Shown here one piece after another: positions 35,342 through 46,698 of a DNA stretch of 64,000 nt. Under the pieces are notes generated by a model. That model made no database searches, was not told the origin of the DNA, and was given only the letters and a program-made list of their open reading frames with translations. Position numbers and translations under genes: made by a program. Each line of letters starts with the position of its first letter. The stretch's first letter is position 1. This DNA is from Gnetum montanum (taxonomy: Eukaryota; Streptophyta; Gnetopsida; Gnetales; Gnetaceae). The DNA lies in the NCBI GenBank assembly GCA_015680685.1, contig MNCI01004147.1, positions 417,035-481,034 on the forward strand, given 5' to 3'.

Positions 35342-35771
35342 CTGCAAAAACATACACATACATTGCAGCACAAGATTTTCAAAATCCGCATTTCCGCTCT
35401 AACATACGGAAAGAAGGTTTCTAAGATCCACCATTGTATTCACTCGAAAACATTGGCACATTTCTTATTCCCATTTACACATCTAAACGGAAGAAATCAC
35501 GCTTTCAAGCAAAAACCAATCCTAGGGTTTAAGGATGCATAAGCAAATAATATCCAGCAGGGGATTAAAACTTATCGAAATCCAGCAGCAGCTACGTAAT
35601 CCAACATACAGGTAAAACATATATTAAAACAACAGCTAAAATCTATGAAAACAACAAAATCGAGTCGAATCCAAAATACCGATAGCACAGAAACCCTCAA
35701 CAAAAAACAACAGCTCCCTAAACCCTAATAACATGAAGGAAAGGTGACACAACTAGGGTTTGGAAACCTAC
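35342..35771 (-). other. 5'UTR intron of the KH gene
   Basis: Minus strand donor CTG/GTAGGTTTCC (35771) and acceptor TTTTTGCAG (35342), 430 nt, ending two bases before the ATG. The upstream non-coding exon runs from 35772 to roughly 35910. Confidence 0.75.
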
Positions 35772-35937
35772 CAGAAAGCTGGTGACGACTCTGAAATCGT
35801 ACAAAGCAACTCGAATCGAAGAGAAGATTCCCTCGTTATCGTTCTCGTTCTACGCCGTCGCTCCTCAGCAAAGATCCTTGAAGATAGATAAGATATTTTA
35901 GCAGGCAGATACAAGTCAGTTTTCCGCCTTGGCTACC

Positions 35938-35944
35938 ATATATA
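35938..35944 (-). promoter_or_regulatory. TATA box of the KH gene
   Basis: Minus strand CCTATATATGG, suitably placed about 30 nt before the expected transcription start near 35910. The downstream leader (35772-35900) is a typical CT/GA-rich 5'UTR. Confidence 0.6.
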
Positions 35945-36349
35945 GGCTACATACGATGGATCGGACGGCCGCTATTGCTTGAAACAACAGTTTTAATTCT
36001 TCACTACCCTCATGCTAACCCTAAACGAAAGTTTAAAAAGCAAGGGTAACAACAAAACGATGGGGTGATAGTTATAATTAACATACATATTTGCATAGAT
36101 AAAGAGGACTGAGTTATTTTTAATTTTTAGATTGAAATGGAAGATAATTGATGTTATTAGATCTCTCGAGTATTTGTTTTAGAAATTGTTTCAGCCCTTT
36201 TATGTTTTTTGCTCCCACTAACCTTTACTAGCTTCCCTTTACGGCCGCTTTTTTTTTATCTTTGCATTTTCTCCCCATACCCTTGTACTAGCTTCCCTTT
36301 ACCTCAAGTTCAATTTTAAATTTTTAAATATTCATCATGTTTTTGGGAG

Positions 36350-37230
36350 GGGAGATGTTGGACCCAAAAAAATATTTGTTTGTATTATCTTTTATATAGA
36401 TACACTAGTTATGAGGATGGTGCTGTGTTATAAAACAAGGGCATTGCTAAATCCTACACACAAGATGATCAATATGATACCATGAATGAATTTCGATCAT
36501 CTTGTATGTATTATATGTTTGTATTATCTTTTGTGGAAGGGGGGATATTAGACCCCAAAAAAAATATTTGCTTGTATTAGCTAAATATGAGTTTTGAAGA
36601 TGATATTAACAATGACACAAATGCTGAGCCATCACTTAGATTATCAGCTCTAGATAGGGATAAGTTTGACACTTCATAAACAACAAAATGTGATGAAACA
36701 TGGGTATTGTTGAGATGCTAAAGGAGTACTCATTAACAATGAGGAAGAGACATCAAAGCTAATAATATTGATAAACTAACCACGTTGAAGGCTAACAAAT
36801 GCTTTCGACATAGTCAACGTTAACCTAGTCATAAGACTCTTGACTTGAAAGCTCTAAGTCGTGGATTCAATTCTAGTAGTCAATGTCAAGTTATATATCT
36901 TGGGGTATACTTATATTACAATTATTTTAGGGTTCCAACACCCCACCCCCCAACCAAAATGTAATGAAACATTTACTCCCTCTTAATGGGTATTACTGAG
37001 ATGCTAAAGGAGTACTCATTAATAATGAGGAAGTGACATCAAAGCTAAAGTGATGGTAGATACTAATGAAGGGATACATTTACAAATGAATAAAAGAATT
37101 AAGAAATGAAAGAAAAAAGTGTTATGACATCGTAGATACACTAGTTAAGAAAACACTACCATGTCACAAAATAGGGGAATGGTTAAATCCTATACATAGG
37201 ATGATCCAAATGATGTCATAGATGAATAAT
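36350..37230 (+). repeat. Dispersed repeat of unknown type, copy 1 (with SINE inside)
   Basis: Blocks at 36390-36490, 36590-36760 and 36955-37225 match 55250-55615 in order and strand (ACAAAATGTAATGAAACATTTA, GGTATTACT(A/G)AGAT, GACATCGTAGA, ACACTAGTTA). The SINE at 36795-36942 interrupts it. The sequence encodes a short acidic peptide (EDDINNDTNAEPSLRLS) akin to the acidic frame at 54959-55240. No transposase or RT seen, so the class is unknown. Confidence 0.6.
36795..36942 (+). mobile_element. tRNA-derived SINE, copy 2
   Basis: A box TTAACCTAGTCATA (about 36820), B box TGGATTCAATTCT (36862-36874), 3' body CTTGGGGTATACTTATATT...TTTTAGGGTTCCAACACC. More diverged than copies 1 and 3. Confidence 0.6.
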
Positions 37231-37241
37231 CTTTTTTCTTA

Positions 37242-37850
37242 ATGTTACTCCTAACCTCTTTGACCAATGTTAAATTTTTTGCTTCTTTTATCAATGCTGA
37301 AATTTTCATTGATTCACAAAATGCATATTTACAAGTTTGTAAGAAAAAAGTTGTGATGGCTTCTTCTATTAATGTTGATGTAACTAAGACACATGATTCT
37401 GTTCATCTTGATGGTGTATATGAGTCATTAGTTTTTGAGCTTTCATGACAATATGTGTTTGTTCAAATTTTGGGTTACCTGCTTCGTAATCAAAGTTTTG
37501 TTTCACAATTAAATAATGTGATAAAAAAATATGACATCCAAGTCCTTCATGCCAAGTATTATTCTTGGTTTTTTTTTTTCTGCTTGTTGACTTAGGCAAT
37601 GCTTCAATGGTGTACCATGTCCTAGATATAGGGTCTTTTATACATAAGCTTGTAGTGTTGATCATTTGTAAGTCAACTTTATATTTTAATATCCAATTTG
37701 AAGAATATGCTAAAGTTCAATGTTTTGTCAATTGATATAATTTTCCATTGATTTTTTCAAAGAGTTAAATAGGGAATTATTGATCTTCTTTGTTCCATTA
37801 AGCATATAGAGTCTATTTGTGCAACTCTTGGCTTTCATAAATGTTTTTTT
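37242..37850 (+). pseudogene. Unrecognised repeat-borne protein remnant
   Basis: Frame NVKFFASFINAEIFIDSQNA ... VTKTHDSVHLDGVYESLVF (37268-37445), a stop, then QYVFVQILGYLLRNQSFVSQ. It matches the minus-strand frame at about 54040-53750 (IFIDF-NANLE ... QYVFIQIVGYLLHDQSLNSH). I do not recognise the family. It is not gag, RT or integrase, and both copies are broken. Confidence 0.45.
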
Positions 37851-37914
37851 TATTGAAATCAACATTCTCAATCATAAACAAGACTTAGTATTATAGGTAG
37901 GATGAAAGACTTAT

Positions 37915-38708
37915 TAATGAGTCATGATTTGCCTAGCTTCAATATTAGGGCTAGCCTATAAATATAGCACTTGGATGCACAATTTGGGTAATAGTTTTGC
38001 ATTAGTTTTTCATAGTTTTGTCAATAGAGTAGCTAAACTCTTGCAGTTTCATTTCATAATCTTACAGAATAGTCAATGAGTGCCCACAAAGTGGATCTGA
38101 GTCAGTTGTACGGAGTCTTATTCAAGTGGCAATGTATCTAAACATATTCCATGAATGACAATAGGATCGAGATTGATTCTTATTCATTGTAGCACTTTGA
38201 CTTAGATTAGATTTACTTCCCATGCAATTTACTTTTCATGTACTTAGTTAATATTTGCATTTTAATGCATGTTAATTAATTAAGCACATAAGTATGATCG
38301 CTTCAAGCATGCATATGACTCTTGGTAATCCCAGCAACGCTTAACGTTTGGTAACCCAGCAACATTATATGTGTTTAGGATGTGCATGGGAAGTGGGATC
38401 AGATACTTATGTTAAGGTGGTTGATTATTAATTAGCAATTACATTGGTTGAATTGATAATAAAATGAGTTTCAACCTATTGTTAATCGTAGAACAATAAA
38501 ATATAAAATAATAAAAATCATATGCCTCACTTTAGACTAAACCATACATGACAAAGCTACCACTAGTCCAAGTGGCAAGATAGCAAACTATGATCCAGGC
38601 ATAGCAATCTAGATGCCACAACTAGTCCTGTCCATGGAATTCGACCAGATCATGCATGAATGCTTATGATTTGTATGGTTGGGCATAGGGGTACCTTGCT
38701 ACTCATCA
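37915..38708 (+). repeat. 5' LTR of A
   Basis: Starts TAATGAGTC (TG mutated to TA) and ends CTCATCA; 794 bp. Relative to the 3' LTR it lacks about 75 nt of the GATATC-rich U3: the sequence jumps from CAATATT to AGGGCTAGCCTATAAATATAG (37942 on). Confidence 0.9.
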
Positions 38709-38709
38709 T

Positions 38710-38727
38710 TGGTGTCATTGTCGAGGA
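38710..38727 (+). other. Primer-binding site of A
   Basis: TGGTGTCATTGTCGAGGA, one base after the LTR. Confidence 0.72.
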
Positions 38728-38840
38728 TGGTGCTAGTTAGCTAGATTAGTTATATTATACACGATCACTATAAAGGTATTAATGATCTATCTTTTAGAAA
38801 ATATTAATATTTTAAATCACACACATGATTAGGTAAAATC

Positions 38841-40620
38841 ATGTCTTCTTCACATAGGAGAAATGGTAGGATCTATACTAAAGAAAATTGGAGTGAACAA
38901 CATCGAGCAAGGGTTTCCCATACTCATTTAGATCCTTACGACACTCAAAGACTACATTCAACTGTTGCAAACAATCCTAAAGGAGATGGAGTAAGTCCTA
39001 GATCAAGGAGGGCCTCAAGGCCTACAACCTCCTCTAAACCTAGACAAGATAAATCAAGGGATCATGGGGAGAACCATAGAAGCCATGGTGATTCTCCCAA
39101 TTCCTCATCTTTCTCTTCCTCCTCAACGTCTAGTTTTGACAAAGATGAACATAAGTATAAAGATAGAGCTCCACTACGGGGTTAAGACAAAGATAGAAAT
39201 CGAACCCAAGGGTAAAATCAAAGACATCACAATGAGCATAGACAAGATCATCACAATCAAACAAATAGAAATAGAAATTTTCATCATAACATGTCTGATG
39301 ACGATGAACCCTTGTTGGCCACCAAGAGCCTAATGCAGATCACAGAGGCAGTTAAGATACCTCACAGGCATCACAGGGATAGTCACTTACCCAAGCTTGA
39401 TATAAACAATAACCCTAAATTTGTGGGAGGCTACAACTCGGATCCACAACATGATATACAATCCTTCCATGATGTCAGATCCAACCTATGCAAGGGTATC
39501 CAACCCAAGGAGACAAATCCAAGAGTGAAAGCAAGAAAATCATGAACCCTTGGATGTGGCCTTAGATAGATACTACACACTACTACATATATGCCCAACC
39601 CATGGTTTCTTTGAGGAAAGGCAACTTTTCCACATCATAGATGGGCTTCATAATGAAATAAGGAAGACCATTAGGATGTATGCTCCACATCAATTATACG
39701 AGCTACGAACCCATTAGATCTGAGAGTTGATTGAGCGTGTGGCAAAAGAAGAAGGAGAGTTATGCAAATGGGAGAATGTAGAGGAAAACAACTAGGACCC
39801 AACTCTTCAAAAGAAAAGGGTCCATATTTATGATGAAGAAAAAAAGGTAGCTCTCAATGAGATGGTTTTACAACTAACCTTTCCAATACAAAATTTTATT
39901 AACAAGCTTGAAGTAAAGCTAGGCAAGATGTTGGAAGGGAGGAATGAGAAAGTTAAAACTTGTGTAGACACCATAGAGGAGAGAGTGACACAGAGCAAAT
40001 CAAGTGATCATAACAAAAGGAGGAAAAAACAACCAAGAAACAACTAGGACCACTTATCGGCAAACTAGAAAAATGGCTGAAGAAAGTGAGGCTATAGACT
40101 CAACCACAAATAAAGATAATGGATGTGACATTTGTATATATGACCATTTGAAGGGCCATTGCCCAGTCTTGTTGCATTTACATGAGTCTTGGGTAGGGGC
40201 ATTAAATCTGAAGTTTGTACAAAAGCACATGCCTAGGAGATTTCCTCTTCCATGTAGTAATTTTAGACAACCCCAAAACCAACCGTACTATCCTAGGGGG
40301 ACTTATTACCAGCCTCAACACTAGCATCAACTGTAGTGGCAACAACCACAGTCATGGGTAAAGCCACCACCAAACCAGCATGGATATTATGTTCAACACC
40401 ATGTTCCACCAACTAGTTTTACTTCCTCTGCTTCAAATCACTACTACCACTCTCCCAAATATCATTATCCCGCAACATCTTATACGAGATCACCACCTCA
40501 CACCTCTCACCTTGCATCATATCCTCAATATTTTCATACTCACCTTCACCATATGTCACCTCCAACAACATAAGAAGGCTCAGCATCACAACATCAATGA
40601 GAGAATGCCACTTGTGTTGT
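38841..40620 (+). pseudogene. Element A gag
   Basis: Starts MSSSHRRNGRIYTKENW; an Arg/Ser-rich region with a Ser/Thr run (39100-39145) follows, a TAA at 39183-39185, then MSDDDEPLLATKS (39291). The gag core is partly deleted: after SFHDV (about 39470) the frame jumps to a piece from the core's C-terminal end. Zinc knuckle CDICIYDHLKGHCP at about 40126-40167 (CX2CX3HX4C). A Pro/Tyr/His/Gln-rich tail ends near 40620. Stops are present throughout. Confidence 0.8.
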
Positions 40621-43208
40621 GAACATACATATAAATGATAATGCTAGTAAATCTCAACCGCAATGTTAGAGGCATCCCTTCTGGAGGAAAGGTCGTAAGC
40701 TGAGGCAAAACACTCATGGACCTACTAAATCACCTGAACTAGCACAAGGCCAATCTAATGCAACAACCTTCCTCACAAAAATGATGTCTCCTAATCATAT
40801 GCAAAAGCCAACAACCATCACCACTCCAACACAAGACATAAACGATAAACCTATCATAGTGGAGAGATAGAAGAATCCATGCATTACCAATAATGATAAA
40901 GGGTGCAGTTGTGGGTCACAAGTTCAAAATATTAACACAATCCCTATACCAACCCACCATAAATTTTAGGAGCAAGTGTGTGAGCAAAAGCCAGTCTATG
41001 TAGTAGCCACTAAACCACAAGACACCAAGTGGCTTGAAAATGAGAATATAAAATTGTTCCAAAGATGCATGGAAGCAATTGATTTACTTATCAATTTTGG
41101 AAATTTCTGATTCTTCACATGTTTTCCATTTCTTAATATTTTTCTTTTCTTTATATTTTTCTCTTATCTTAAGTCATTCTCTTTATGTTTTATCAATGCA
41201 TTTTATGTTTTTATTAATAAAATTGCCAAGTCATGATGCAGAAGTCAACACTATGTGTTGGGTTTTTTGTGGTATGTTATCAAGATGATTGGGTAAGTAA
41301 TTGTGTAAAGCAGTGAGACCACCTCATCCATCCCTCTAGTTCTTTGAATAAAAGGTCTTTTTCATGGAAACAATTTGGTTCTTGTTTTATAAAACTAAAA
41401 TTAATTAATGATCATTGTACCTTGAAGAAAGAGGAAATGACCAAGCGGGAATGGCAAATGATGTGACCTCAAGGGGATTTGTTGGGTTCTCTGCTTAACT
41501 TCCTTCATGTGGTTTATGACTCCTCTTGGAATGTATCATCACTTCTCCATAGACCAATAAAAAGGAAGCTTTGTCTTTGCATGGTGTGGTTTCCATTCAA
41601 AACAAAAAAAAACAAAAAACAAAACAAAACAAAACACAAAACACATAAAAAAGAGGGAAAAGACAAAAAAATCAATAATAAACAGTAATGGGAATTCAAA
41701 GCACACCCTTTAGACACAATAATGGGCTACAAGCACTGGTTATGCGGCTGGAAAGACACGTTACCCATGCTTGAAGGCACCCCTCTAACCAAGGTCCTTC
41801 CTTCCTTCGTCTCTTTTCTTCTCTTTTTGGAGTGATGATTGTTCTTTGAGGTGGTTGTGAACTCATGGTGGTTGGTAGGATGGAACACATCAATGTGAGG
41901 TCACTGTTCATGGTATAGACTTGGTCTGAACTTGGACAGATAGGTATGTTGATCAATTTAATCACACTTGTCACAAGAACCTATTGTGGACATGGTCAAG
42001 TACCTTACATCTCAATCTTTGCAATCCCTTCTCATTCCATTATTTACCTCACTGCTACATGCAATTATGAGCCTTTTGGTTTTGTGTAGTATAGTGCAAC
42101 ATCCTAACCACAGTAGTTGTGTGTTATTTGGAACAAAGGCATTGTCTACATTTAACTTCTTGAGTTCCCATGAACATATATAGAAGTGGTTGTGCAAGGG
42201 CATTATGGCAGGAGCCTACTTTGGGGAGGATCCACTTGCATAACTTTTGGTGATCATGGCTTTAAACTAGCCTTCACATCTTCTAGAACAACAATGATGA
42301 TTTCTCTGGATTTATGCATGATTTTGGGACTACTTCTCATCTATTTCATCAATTTTTCCTACTTTTCTATTTCCATTTCCATTAATATTCCTTGGCCATC
42401 TTCTGAATTAGACCTTTGGTTTCAATTATTCAAAAACCTATGTGCTTCTGGAGTTACTCTTATTAGTCATGGGGGCTAGGGATGCCGACTTTAAAATTTT
42501 CCAACATCCTATTTTTGGACGTCATGGTAACTAAGAGTAATTGATCAAAATAATGTGAATAGCTTAATGATTTTAGTTACCTCATAGACTTGGGCATAGT
42601 ATGCTATAATCACCTTGTGCTTAAAAGAAAACTAAGGGATCCAAAAAGGGTTAATTATTAATGAAAATTGACCACAACTAATGTTGATCCTTTAATGACT
42701 GTAGGTGATGCTAAAAGAAAAACCCAAGGAAGAAGGTCTTTTACTAGGCACGAAAATAAAGCCAAGAAAGGCACAACAGAGGATATGACCATGGGCAAAT
42801 CATAGCACATATAAGATAGTAGCTCAAAATTCACATGCTTACTAGATCCATGGGGCGATGAGAAGAAATTTTAGTCCACCCTTTAAGAATGTTCTGCATA
42901 ACTAGAGAAGCATCGACATAACAATCAAGGTTAAAAGTTTGTCGTCGCTAGTGACAACAAGAAGAATCATCTTCAGTAGATTCCTGAAGACCTTTGCAAA
43001 TTTTGTAATCTTTAATGTATGTCCAATCTTTATGTCACGCTTTCATTTTGTATGCATCCACTAGAATAAAATTTTCTAAAGTAGCACTCAGAGTTAGTCA
43101 ATAGTTTGCATATTAGTCAATAATCCCATACATTCCCAATATTTTGTAAGGAACTTGTTCCTCATTTTGTTTAACTCGAGGATAATTTTTCATTCAATTG
43201 TGAGGGTA
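40621..43208 (+). other. Element A PR-RT relic and 3' non-coding region
   Basis: 40890-41040 retains GCSCGSQ...VYVVATKPQDTKWLE, which in P sits between protease and RT; no protease or RT sequence remains. From 41100 to 43208 there is no ORF of note. It repeats the blocks of P's 3' region: GATGTGACCTCAAGGGGATT (41460), CTTTGCATGGTGTGGTTT (41574), AAAGACACGTTACCCATGC (41752), GGGGAGGATCCACTTGC (42223) and AACTCGAGGATAA (43183) before the LTR. An A-rich (CAAAA)n stretch at 41600-41645. Confidence 0.75.
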
Positions 43209-44072
43209 TGATGAGTCATGATTTACCTAGCTCCGATATTTGATCCTTGATATTGAATACCCAATATCGGGCCCTTAGATGCGTTATTGGATATCTGATA
43301 TTGAGGTGTATGGGCTAGCCTATAAATATAGCACTTGGGCGCACAGTTTGGGTAAAAGTTTTACAGTAGTTGTTCATAGTTTTGTCAATAGAGTAGCTGA
43401 ACTCTTGTAGTTTTATTTCATAATCTTATAGAACAGTCAATGAATGCCCACAGAGTGGATTTGAGTCAATTGTATGGAGTCTTATTTGAGTGGCAATGTA
43501 CTTGGACATATTCCATGAATGACAATAAGATCAAGATTGATTCTTATTCATTGTAGCACTTTGACTTAAATTAGATTTACTTTCCATGCAATTTACTTTT
43601 CATGTACTTAGTTAATATTTACATTTTAATGCATGTTAATTAATTAAGCACATAAGTACAATTGCTTCGAGCATGCATATGACTCTTGGTAATCCTAGCA
43701 ACGCTTAATATTTGGTAACCCAGCAATATTATATGTGTTCAGGATGTGCATGGGAAGTGGGATCAGATACTTATGTTAGGGTAGTTGATTATTAATTAGC
43801 AATTAGATTAGTTGAATTAATTATAAATTAAGTTTGAACCTATTGTTAATCGTAGAACAATAAAATATAAAATAATAAAAATTATATGCCTCACTTTGGA
43901 CTAAACCATACGTGACACGGTTCCCACTAGTCCAAGTGGGAAGATAGCAAACCACGATCAAGGCATAGTGATCTAGATGCCACAACTAGTTCCATCAATG
44001 GAATTCGACTGGATTGTGCGTGAACGCTTGTGATTTGTATGGGTGGGCTTAGGGGTACCTTGCTGCTCATCG
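43209..44072 (+). repeat. 3' LTR of A
   Basis: Starts TGATGAGTC, 864 bp, ends TGCTCATCG (final A changed to G). Full U3 with a GATATTGAATACCCAATATC-like stretch (43235-43300) then CTATAAATATAGC. Confidence 0.9.
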
Positions 44073-44931
44073 CTTATATTCAACCAATTATATATTATAA
44101 TCTTCCTCATTCTTTTAGCTTTTGCTATTATGAATGACATCTGTTTAATTCTTCTCCTTTACTACTAAATAAAAAATATTTAGAATAAAAGAAAAACTGT
44201 GTTGCAATTGAAGATAGAAAAAAATGATATAAAGTTGAAGATATGAAAAACCAAGTTAATATCAATGATAAGAATAATCAAATGGCAATAAAGAATCCAA
44301 AGAAGATAAAAGCTTCTATATATATTTTTGCTAGTAATAGATAACATATTAAGTAGCTGAGACAAATAACTTATAAGGAAATTTTTTCATTGTTTAATAA
44401 GAATATTGTTAATTTAAATATTAAAACTAATGTTACCAAGAAGATCATAGTTGATGGTAAAAATTCTCAACATGAAATTAATAACAAGTAATAGGGTGAA
44501 GATCTTCCATTAGTGGTACCACTTTCTTGCTTTGATATAAATATTGGTACTAAGTCAAAACTTTCTATCTCAAATCCTTTTGCTATGTTAAGTTCAAATA
44601 TGAATGTTGAAAACTATAAACTTTGTTACGACTAGGACCTTTCACCCTTATAATAAATAATTTTCTTCGCTTAATTTTTTCAAAGTAACAATTGTAAAGT
44701 TGTGCACCTAGGTATACTGTCCTAAAATTAGAAAGTTTTTTCTTTCAATGTTTGTTTGATGATGTTTAATTAATGTCAAGCTTGTGATTTACTTTAAATA
44801 GATTTTTTACTTGTTATTAATATTTTTTTGGGGGTGTAAAATCCCTTCCACCTAAATATTGTTAAAAAAAATATTTCAAGTCCAACACCCCCAAAATTTA
44901 TATTTCAAAACTTCAATTACTTGTATCCCAA
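44073..44931. other. AT-rich DNA between A and a SINE
   Basis: No gene seen. Weak open frames at 44440-44640 resemble decayed repeat protein but match nothing I know. A GGGGGTGTAAAATCCCTTCCACC stretch occurs near 44830. Confidence 0.4.
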
Positions 44932-45078
44932 CAATGAGGTATTAGCCTAGGGGTAAGATACTTAATTTGGAAACTCCATGTCATGGGTTCAATCTTGGTG
45001 GGCAACGTTGAGTTATATAAAGTTTTAATTGAACTATATATCTTGGAGTGTATATATGTTTCACTTATTTCGGATTCC
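44932..45078 (+). mobile_element. tRNA-derived SINE, copy 3
   Basis: A box TTAGCCTAGGGGTA (44942 on), B box GGGTTCAATCTTGG (44984-44997), 3' body TATATCTTGGAGTGTATATATGTTTCACTTATTT. Starts CAATGAGGTATTAGCC like copy 1 (AACAATGAGGTGTTAGCC). CCAACA at both edges may be a short target duplication. Confidence 0.7.
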
Positions 45079-45583
45079 AACACAAGTCACATGCTTTAAC
45101 CAATTAAGTAATGCCTTGCTAACTCAAAAAAAAAACTATGACTTATATACTCATAGGCCATATACCCAATGTGATACTTTTGATATAACTTAATCAAAGC
45201 ATGACATTATCATAGCATATTCCTTTGGGAAACATGTAAATAACACAATCACAAGCCACATGATCTAAACAAGTCAGATAACATACACCATTTCTAATTC
45301 CATCGTATACCATTTATAATCTCATGATAATTTGGAAGGGGAATGGAAGAATATCACAACCCAAAAGTAATATTGATAATAAGCAAAAAATTTCAAAGTA
45401 CCAAGTAGAAAACATAAAAAATAACATAAAGCACAAAATTTCCAATTTTAAGGATGTCCACATATGTATATGATCTTATGATTAATATTTTTGAAAAACC
45501 AAGAGGAAAATCAATTATTGGTATTCAGGATGGCCATCACCCTAACAACATTTACATCACTTTCAACATTTGTGTTTCATTAT

Positions 45584-46564
45584 TGATGAATCATGGTTTG
45601 TCAGGCGCTGATATTAGACCCTTGATGTCAGACTATTGACATTGGACCCTTGACGTCGGACCCTTGACATCGGACCCTTGATGTTGGACCCTTGATGTTG
45701 GACCCTTGACATTGGACCCTTCACATTTGACCCTTGACATTGGACCCCCAATATCAAACCCTCAATATCCAACCCCTGATATCGAGTACGGGATATCGCA
45801 GCTTGACAAGCGATATCGGATACACAATATCGTGGTTCCTGTGTGAGCCTATAAATACACAATTGGGCACATCATAGGAAAAGTTAGTGTTAGAGTAGAA
45901 TCTTTTTGTTAGTTTTTAGTTCTTCTCAACCCTTTCCCCAGTGCATGCCCGCAGTGTGATGATTGTAATTGTACAAAACCTTTATTCGAGTGTGACATAC
46001 TTGGACATGCACATGACTGGTAATAAAGATTGATATTACTTCATCATTGCAGCATTCACTTAGTTTTAACAGTTATTTATTGCTTTCTTACTTAATATCT
46101 CTTTACCTTCCTCTCCTATCCCTGTTATTAAACGTGGAATGAGTATGACTTAATCATGAGCATTTATGTATGACTACTTGGTATGCCAGTAGTGTACCTA
46201 GGACATGTGCTTGGTAATCCTAGTAGTAGTACACAAGGTCCAAGATGTGTATGGATGATTAAGGACGGCTGCTCACCGCACTTAGGCTAGCTTAGACTCT
46301 CTTCTCCCATTCCCTTTTAGCTTAATCAAAGTTATTTTCCATTGTCTCTAGGAGTAGCACTAGTTTAGGACCACATCAAACACCTCACTCTGGACTAAAC
46401 CATACATGATAAAGCAACTACTAGTCCAGGTGGGAAGACAACGAACTACGATCAACGTGTGACTATCTAGATACCACAACTAGCCTGTTTATGGAGTTTG
46501 ACCAGATCGTGCGTGAACGCTCGTATTCATATGGTTAAGTGTAGGGGTATCTTGCCACTCATCA
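45584..46564 (+). repeat. 5' LTR of B
   Basis: TGATGAATC to CTCATCA, 981 bp. U3 holds about ten units of a 14-bp tandem repeat (unit GACCCTTGATGTTG, about 45620-45755), then GATATC motifs (45777-45832), then CCTATAAATACAC (45848). Confidence 0.92.
45615..45755 (+). repeat. 14-bp tandem repeat in the U3 of B
   Basis: Repeated GGACCCTTGA(T/C)(G/A)T(T/C) units, about ten copies with C/T and G/A variation. The 3' LTR has the matching array at about 50780-50900. Confidence 0.85.
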
Positions 46565-46565
46565 T

Positions 46566-46583
46566 TGGTGCCATTTCCAGGGA
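46566..46583 (+). other. Primer-binding site of B
   Basis: TGGTGCCATTTCCAGGGA, one base after the LTR. Confidence 0.7.
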
Positions 46584-46698
46584 CGGTGCTAGTTATTTAG
46601 ATTAGTTATATCATACAAGGTTGCTGTAACAAAGTATTCATGATATATCTTTTAGAAAAGAAATTAATTTCAATTAAGTCACACACTATTCACAACAA

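Larger units (their letters stand above)
37915..44072 (+). mobile_element. A: gag-only non-autonomous LTR retrotransposon
   Basis: 6,158 bp: 5' LTR 37915-38708, primer-binding site 38710-38727, gag from 38841, a short PR-RT junction relic, a 3' non-coding region, and 3' LTR 43209-44072. Flanked by a perfect 5-bp target duplication CTTAT (37910-37914 and 44073-44077). No protease, RT, RNase H or integrase. The LTR ends are slightly mutated (TA at the 5' edge, CG at the 3' edge). Confidence 0.92.

Noticed and set aside
34996-35424. Plus-strand frame of 142 codons opposite KH exon 1
   Set aside because: Shadow of the KH1 exon; the minus-strand KH domain with correct splice sites explains it.
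45615-45755. CRISPR-like regular repeats (also 11388-11446 and 60430-61205)
   Set aside because: Units are directly adjacent with no unique spacers, lie inside LTR elements, and the genome is eukaryotic.
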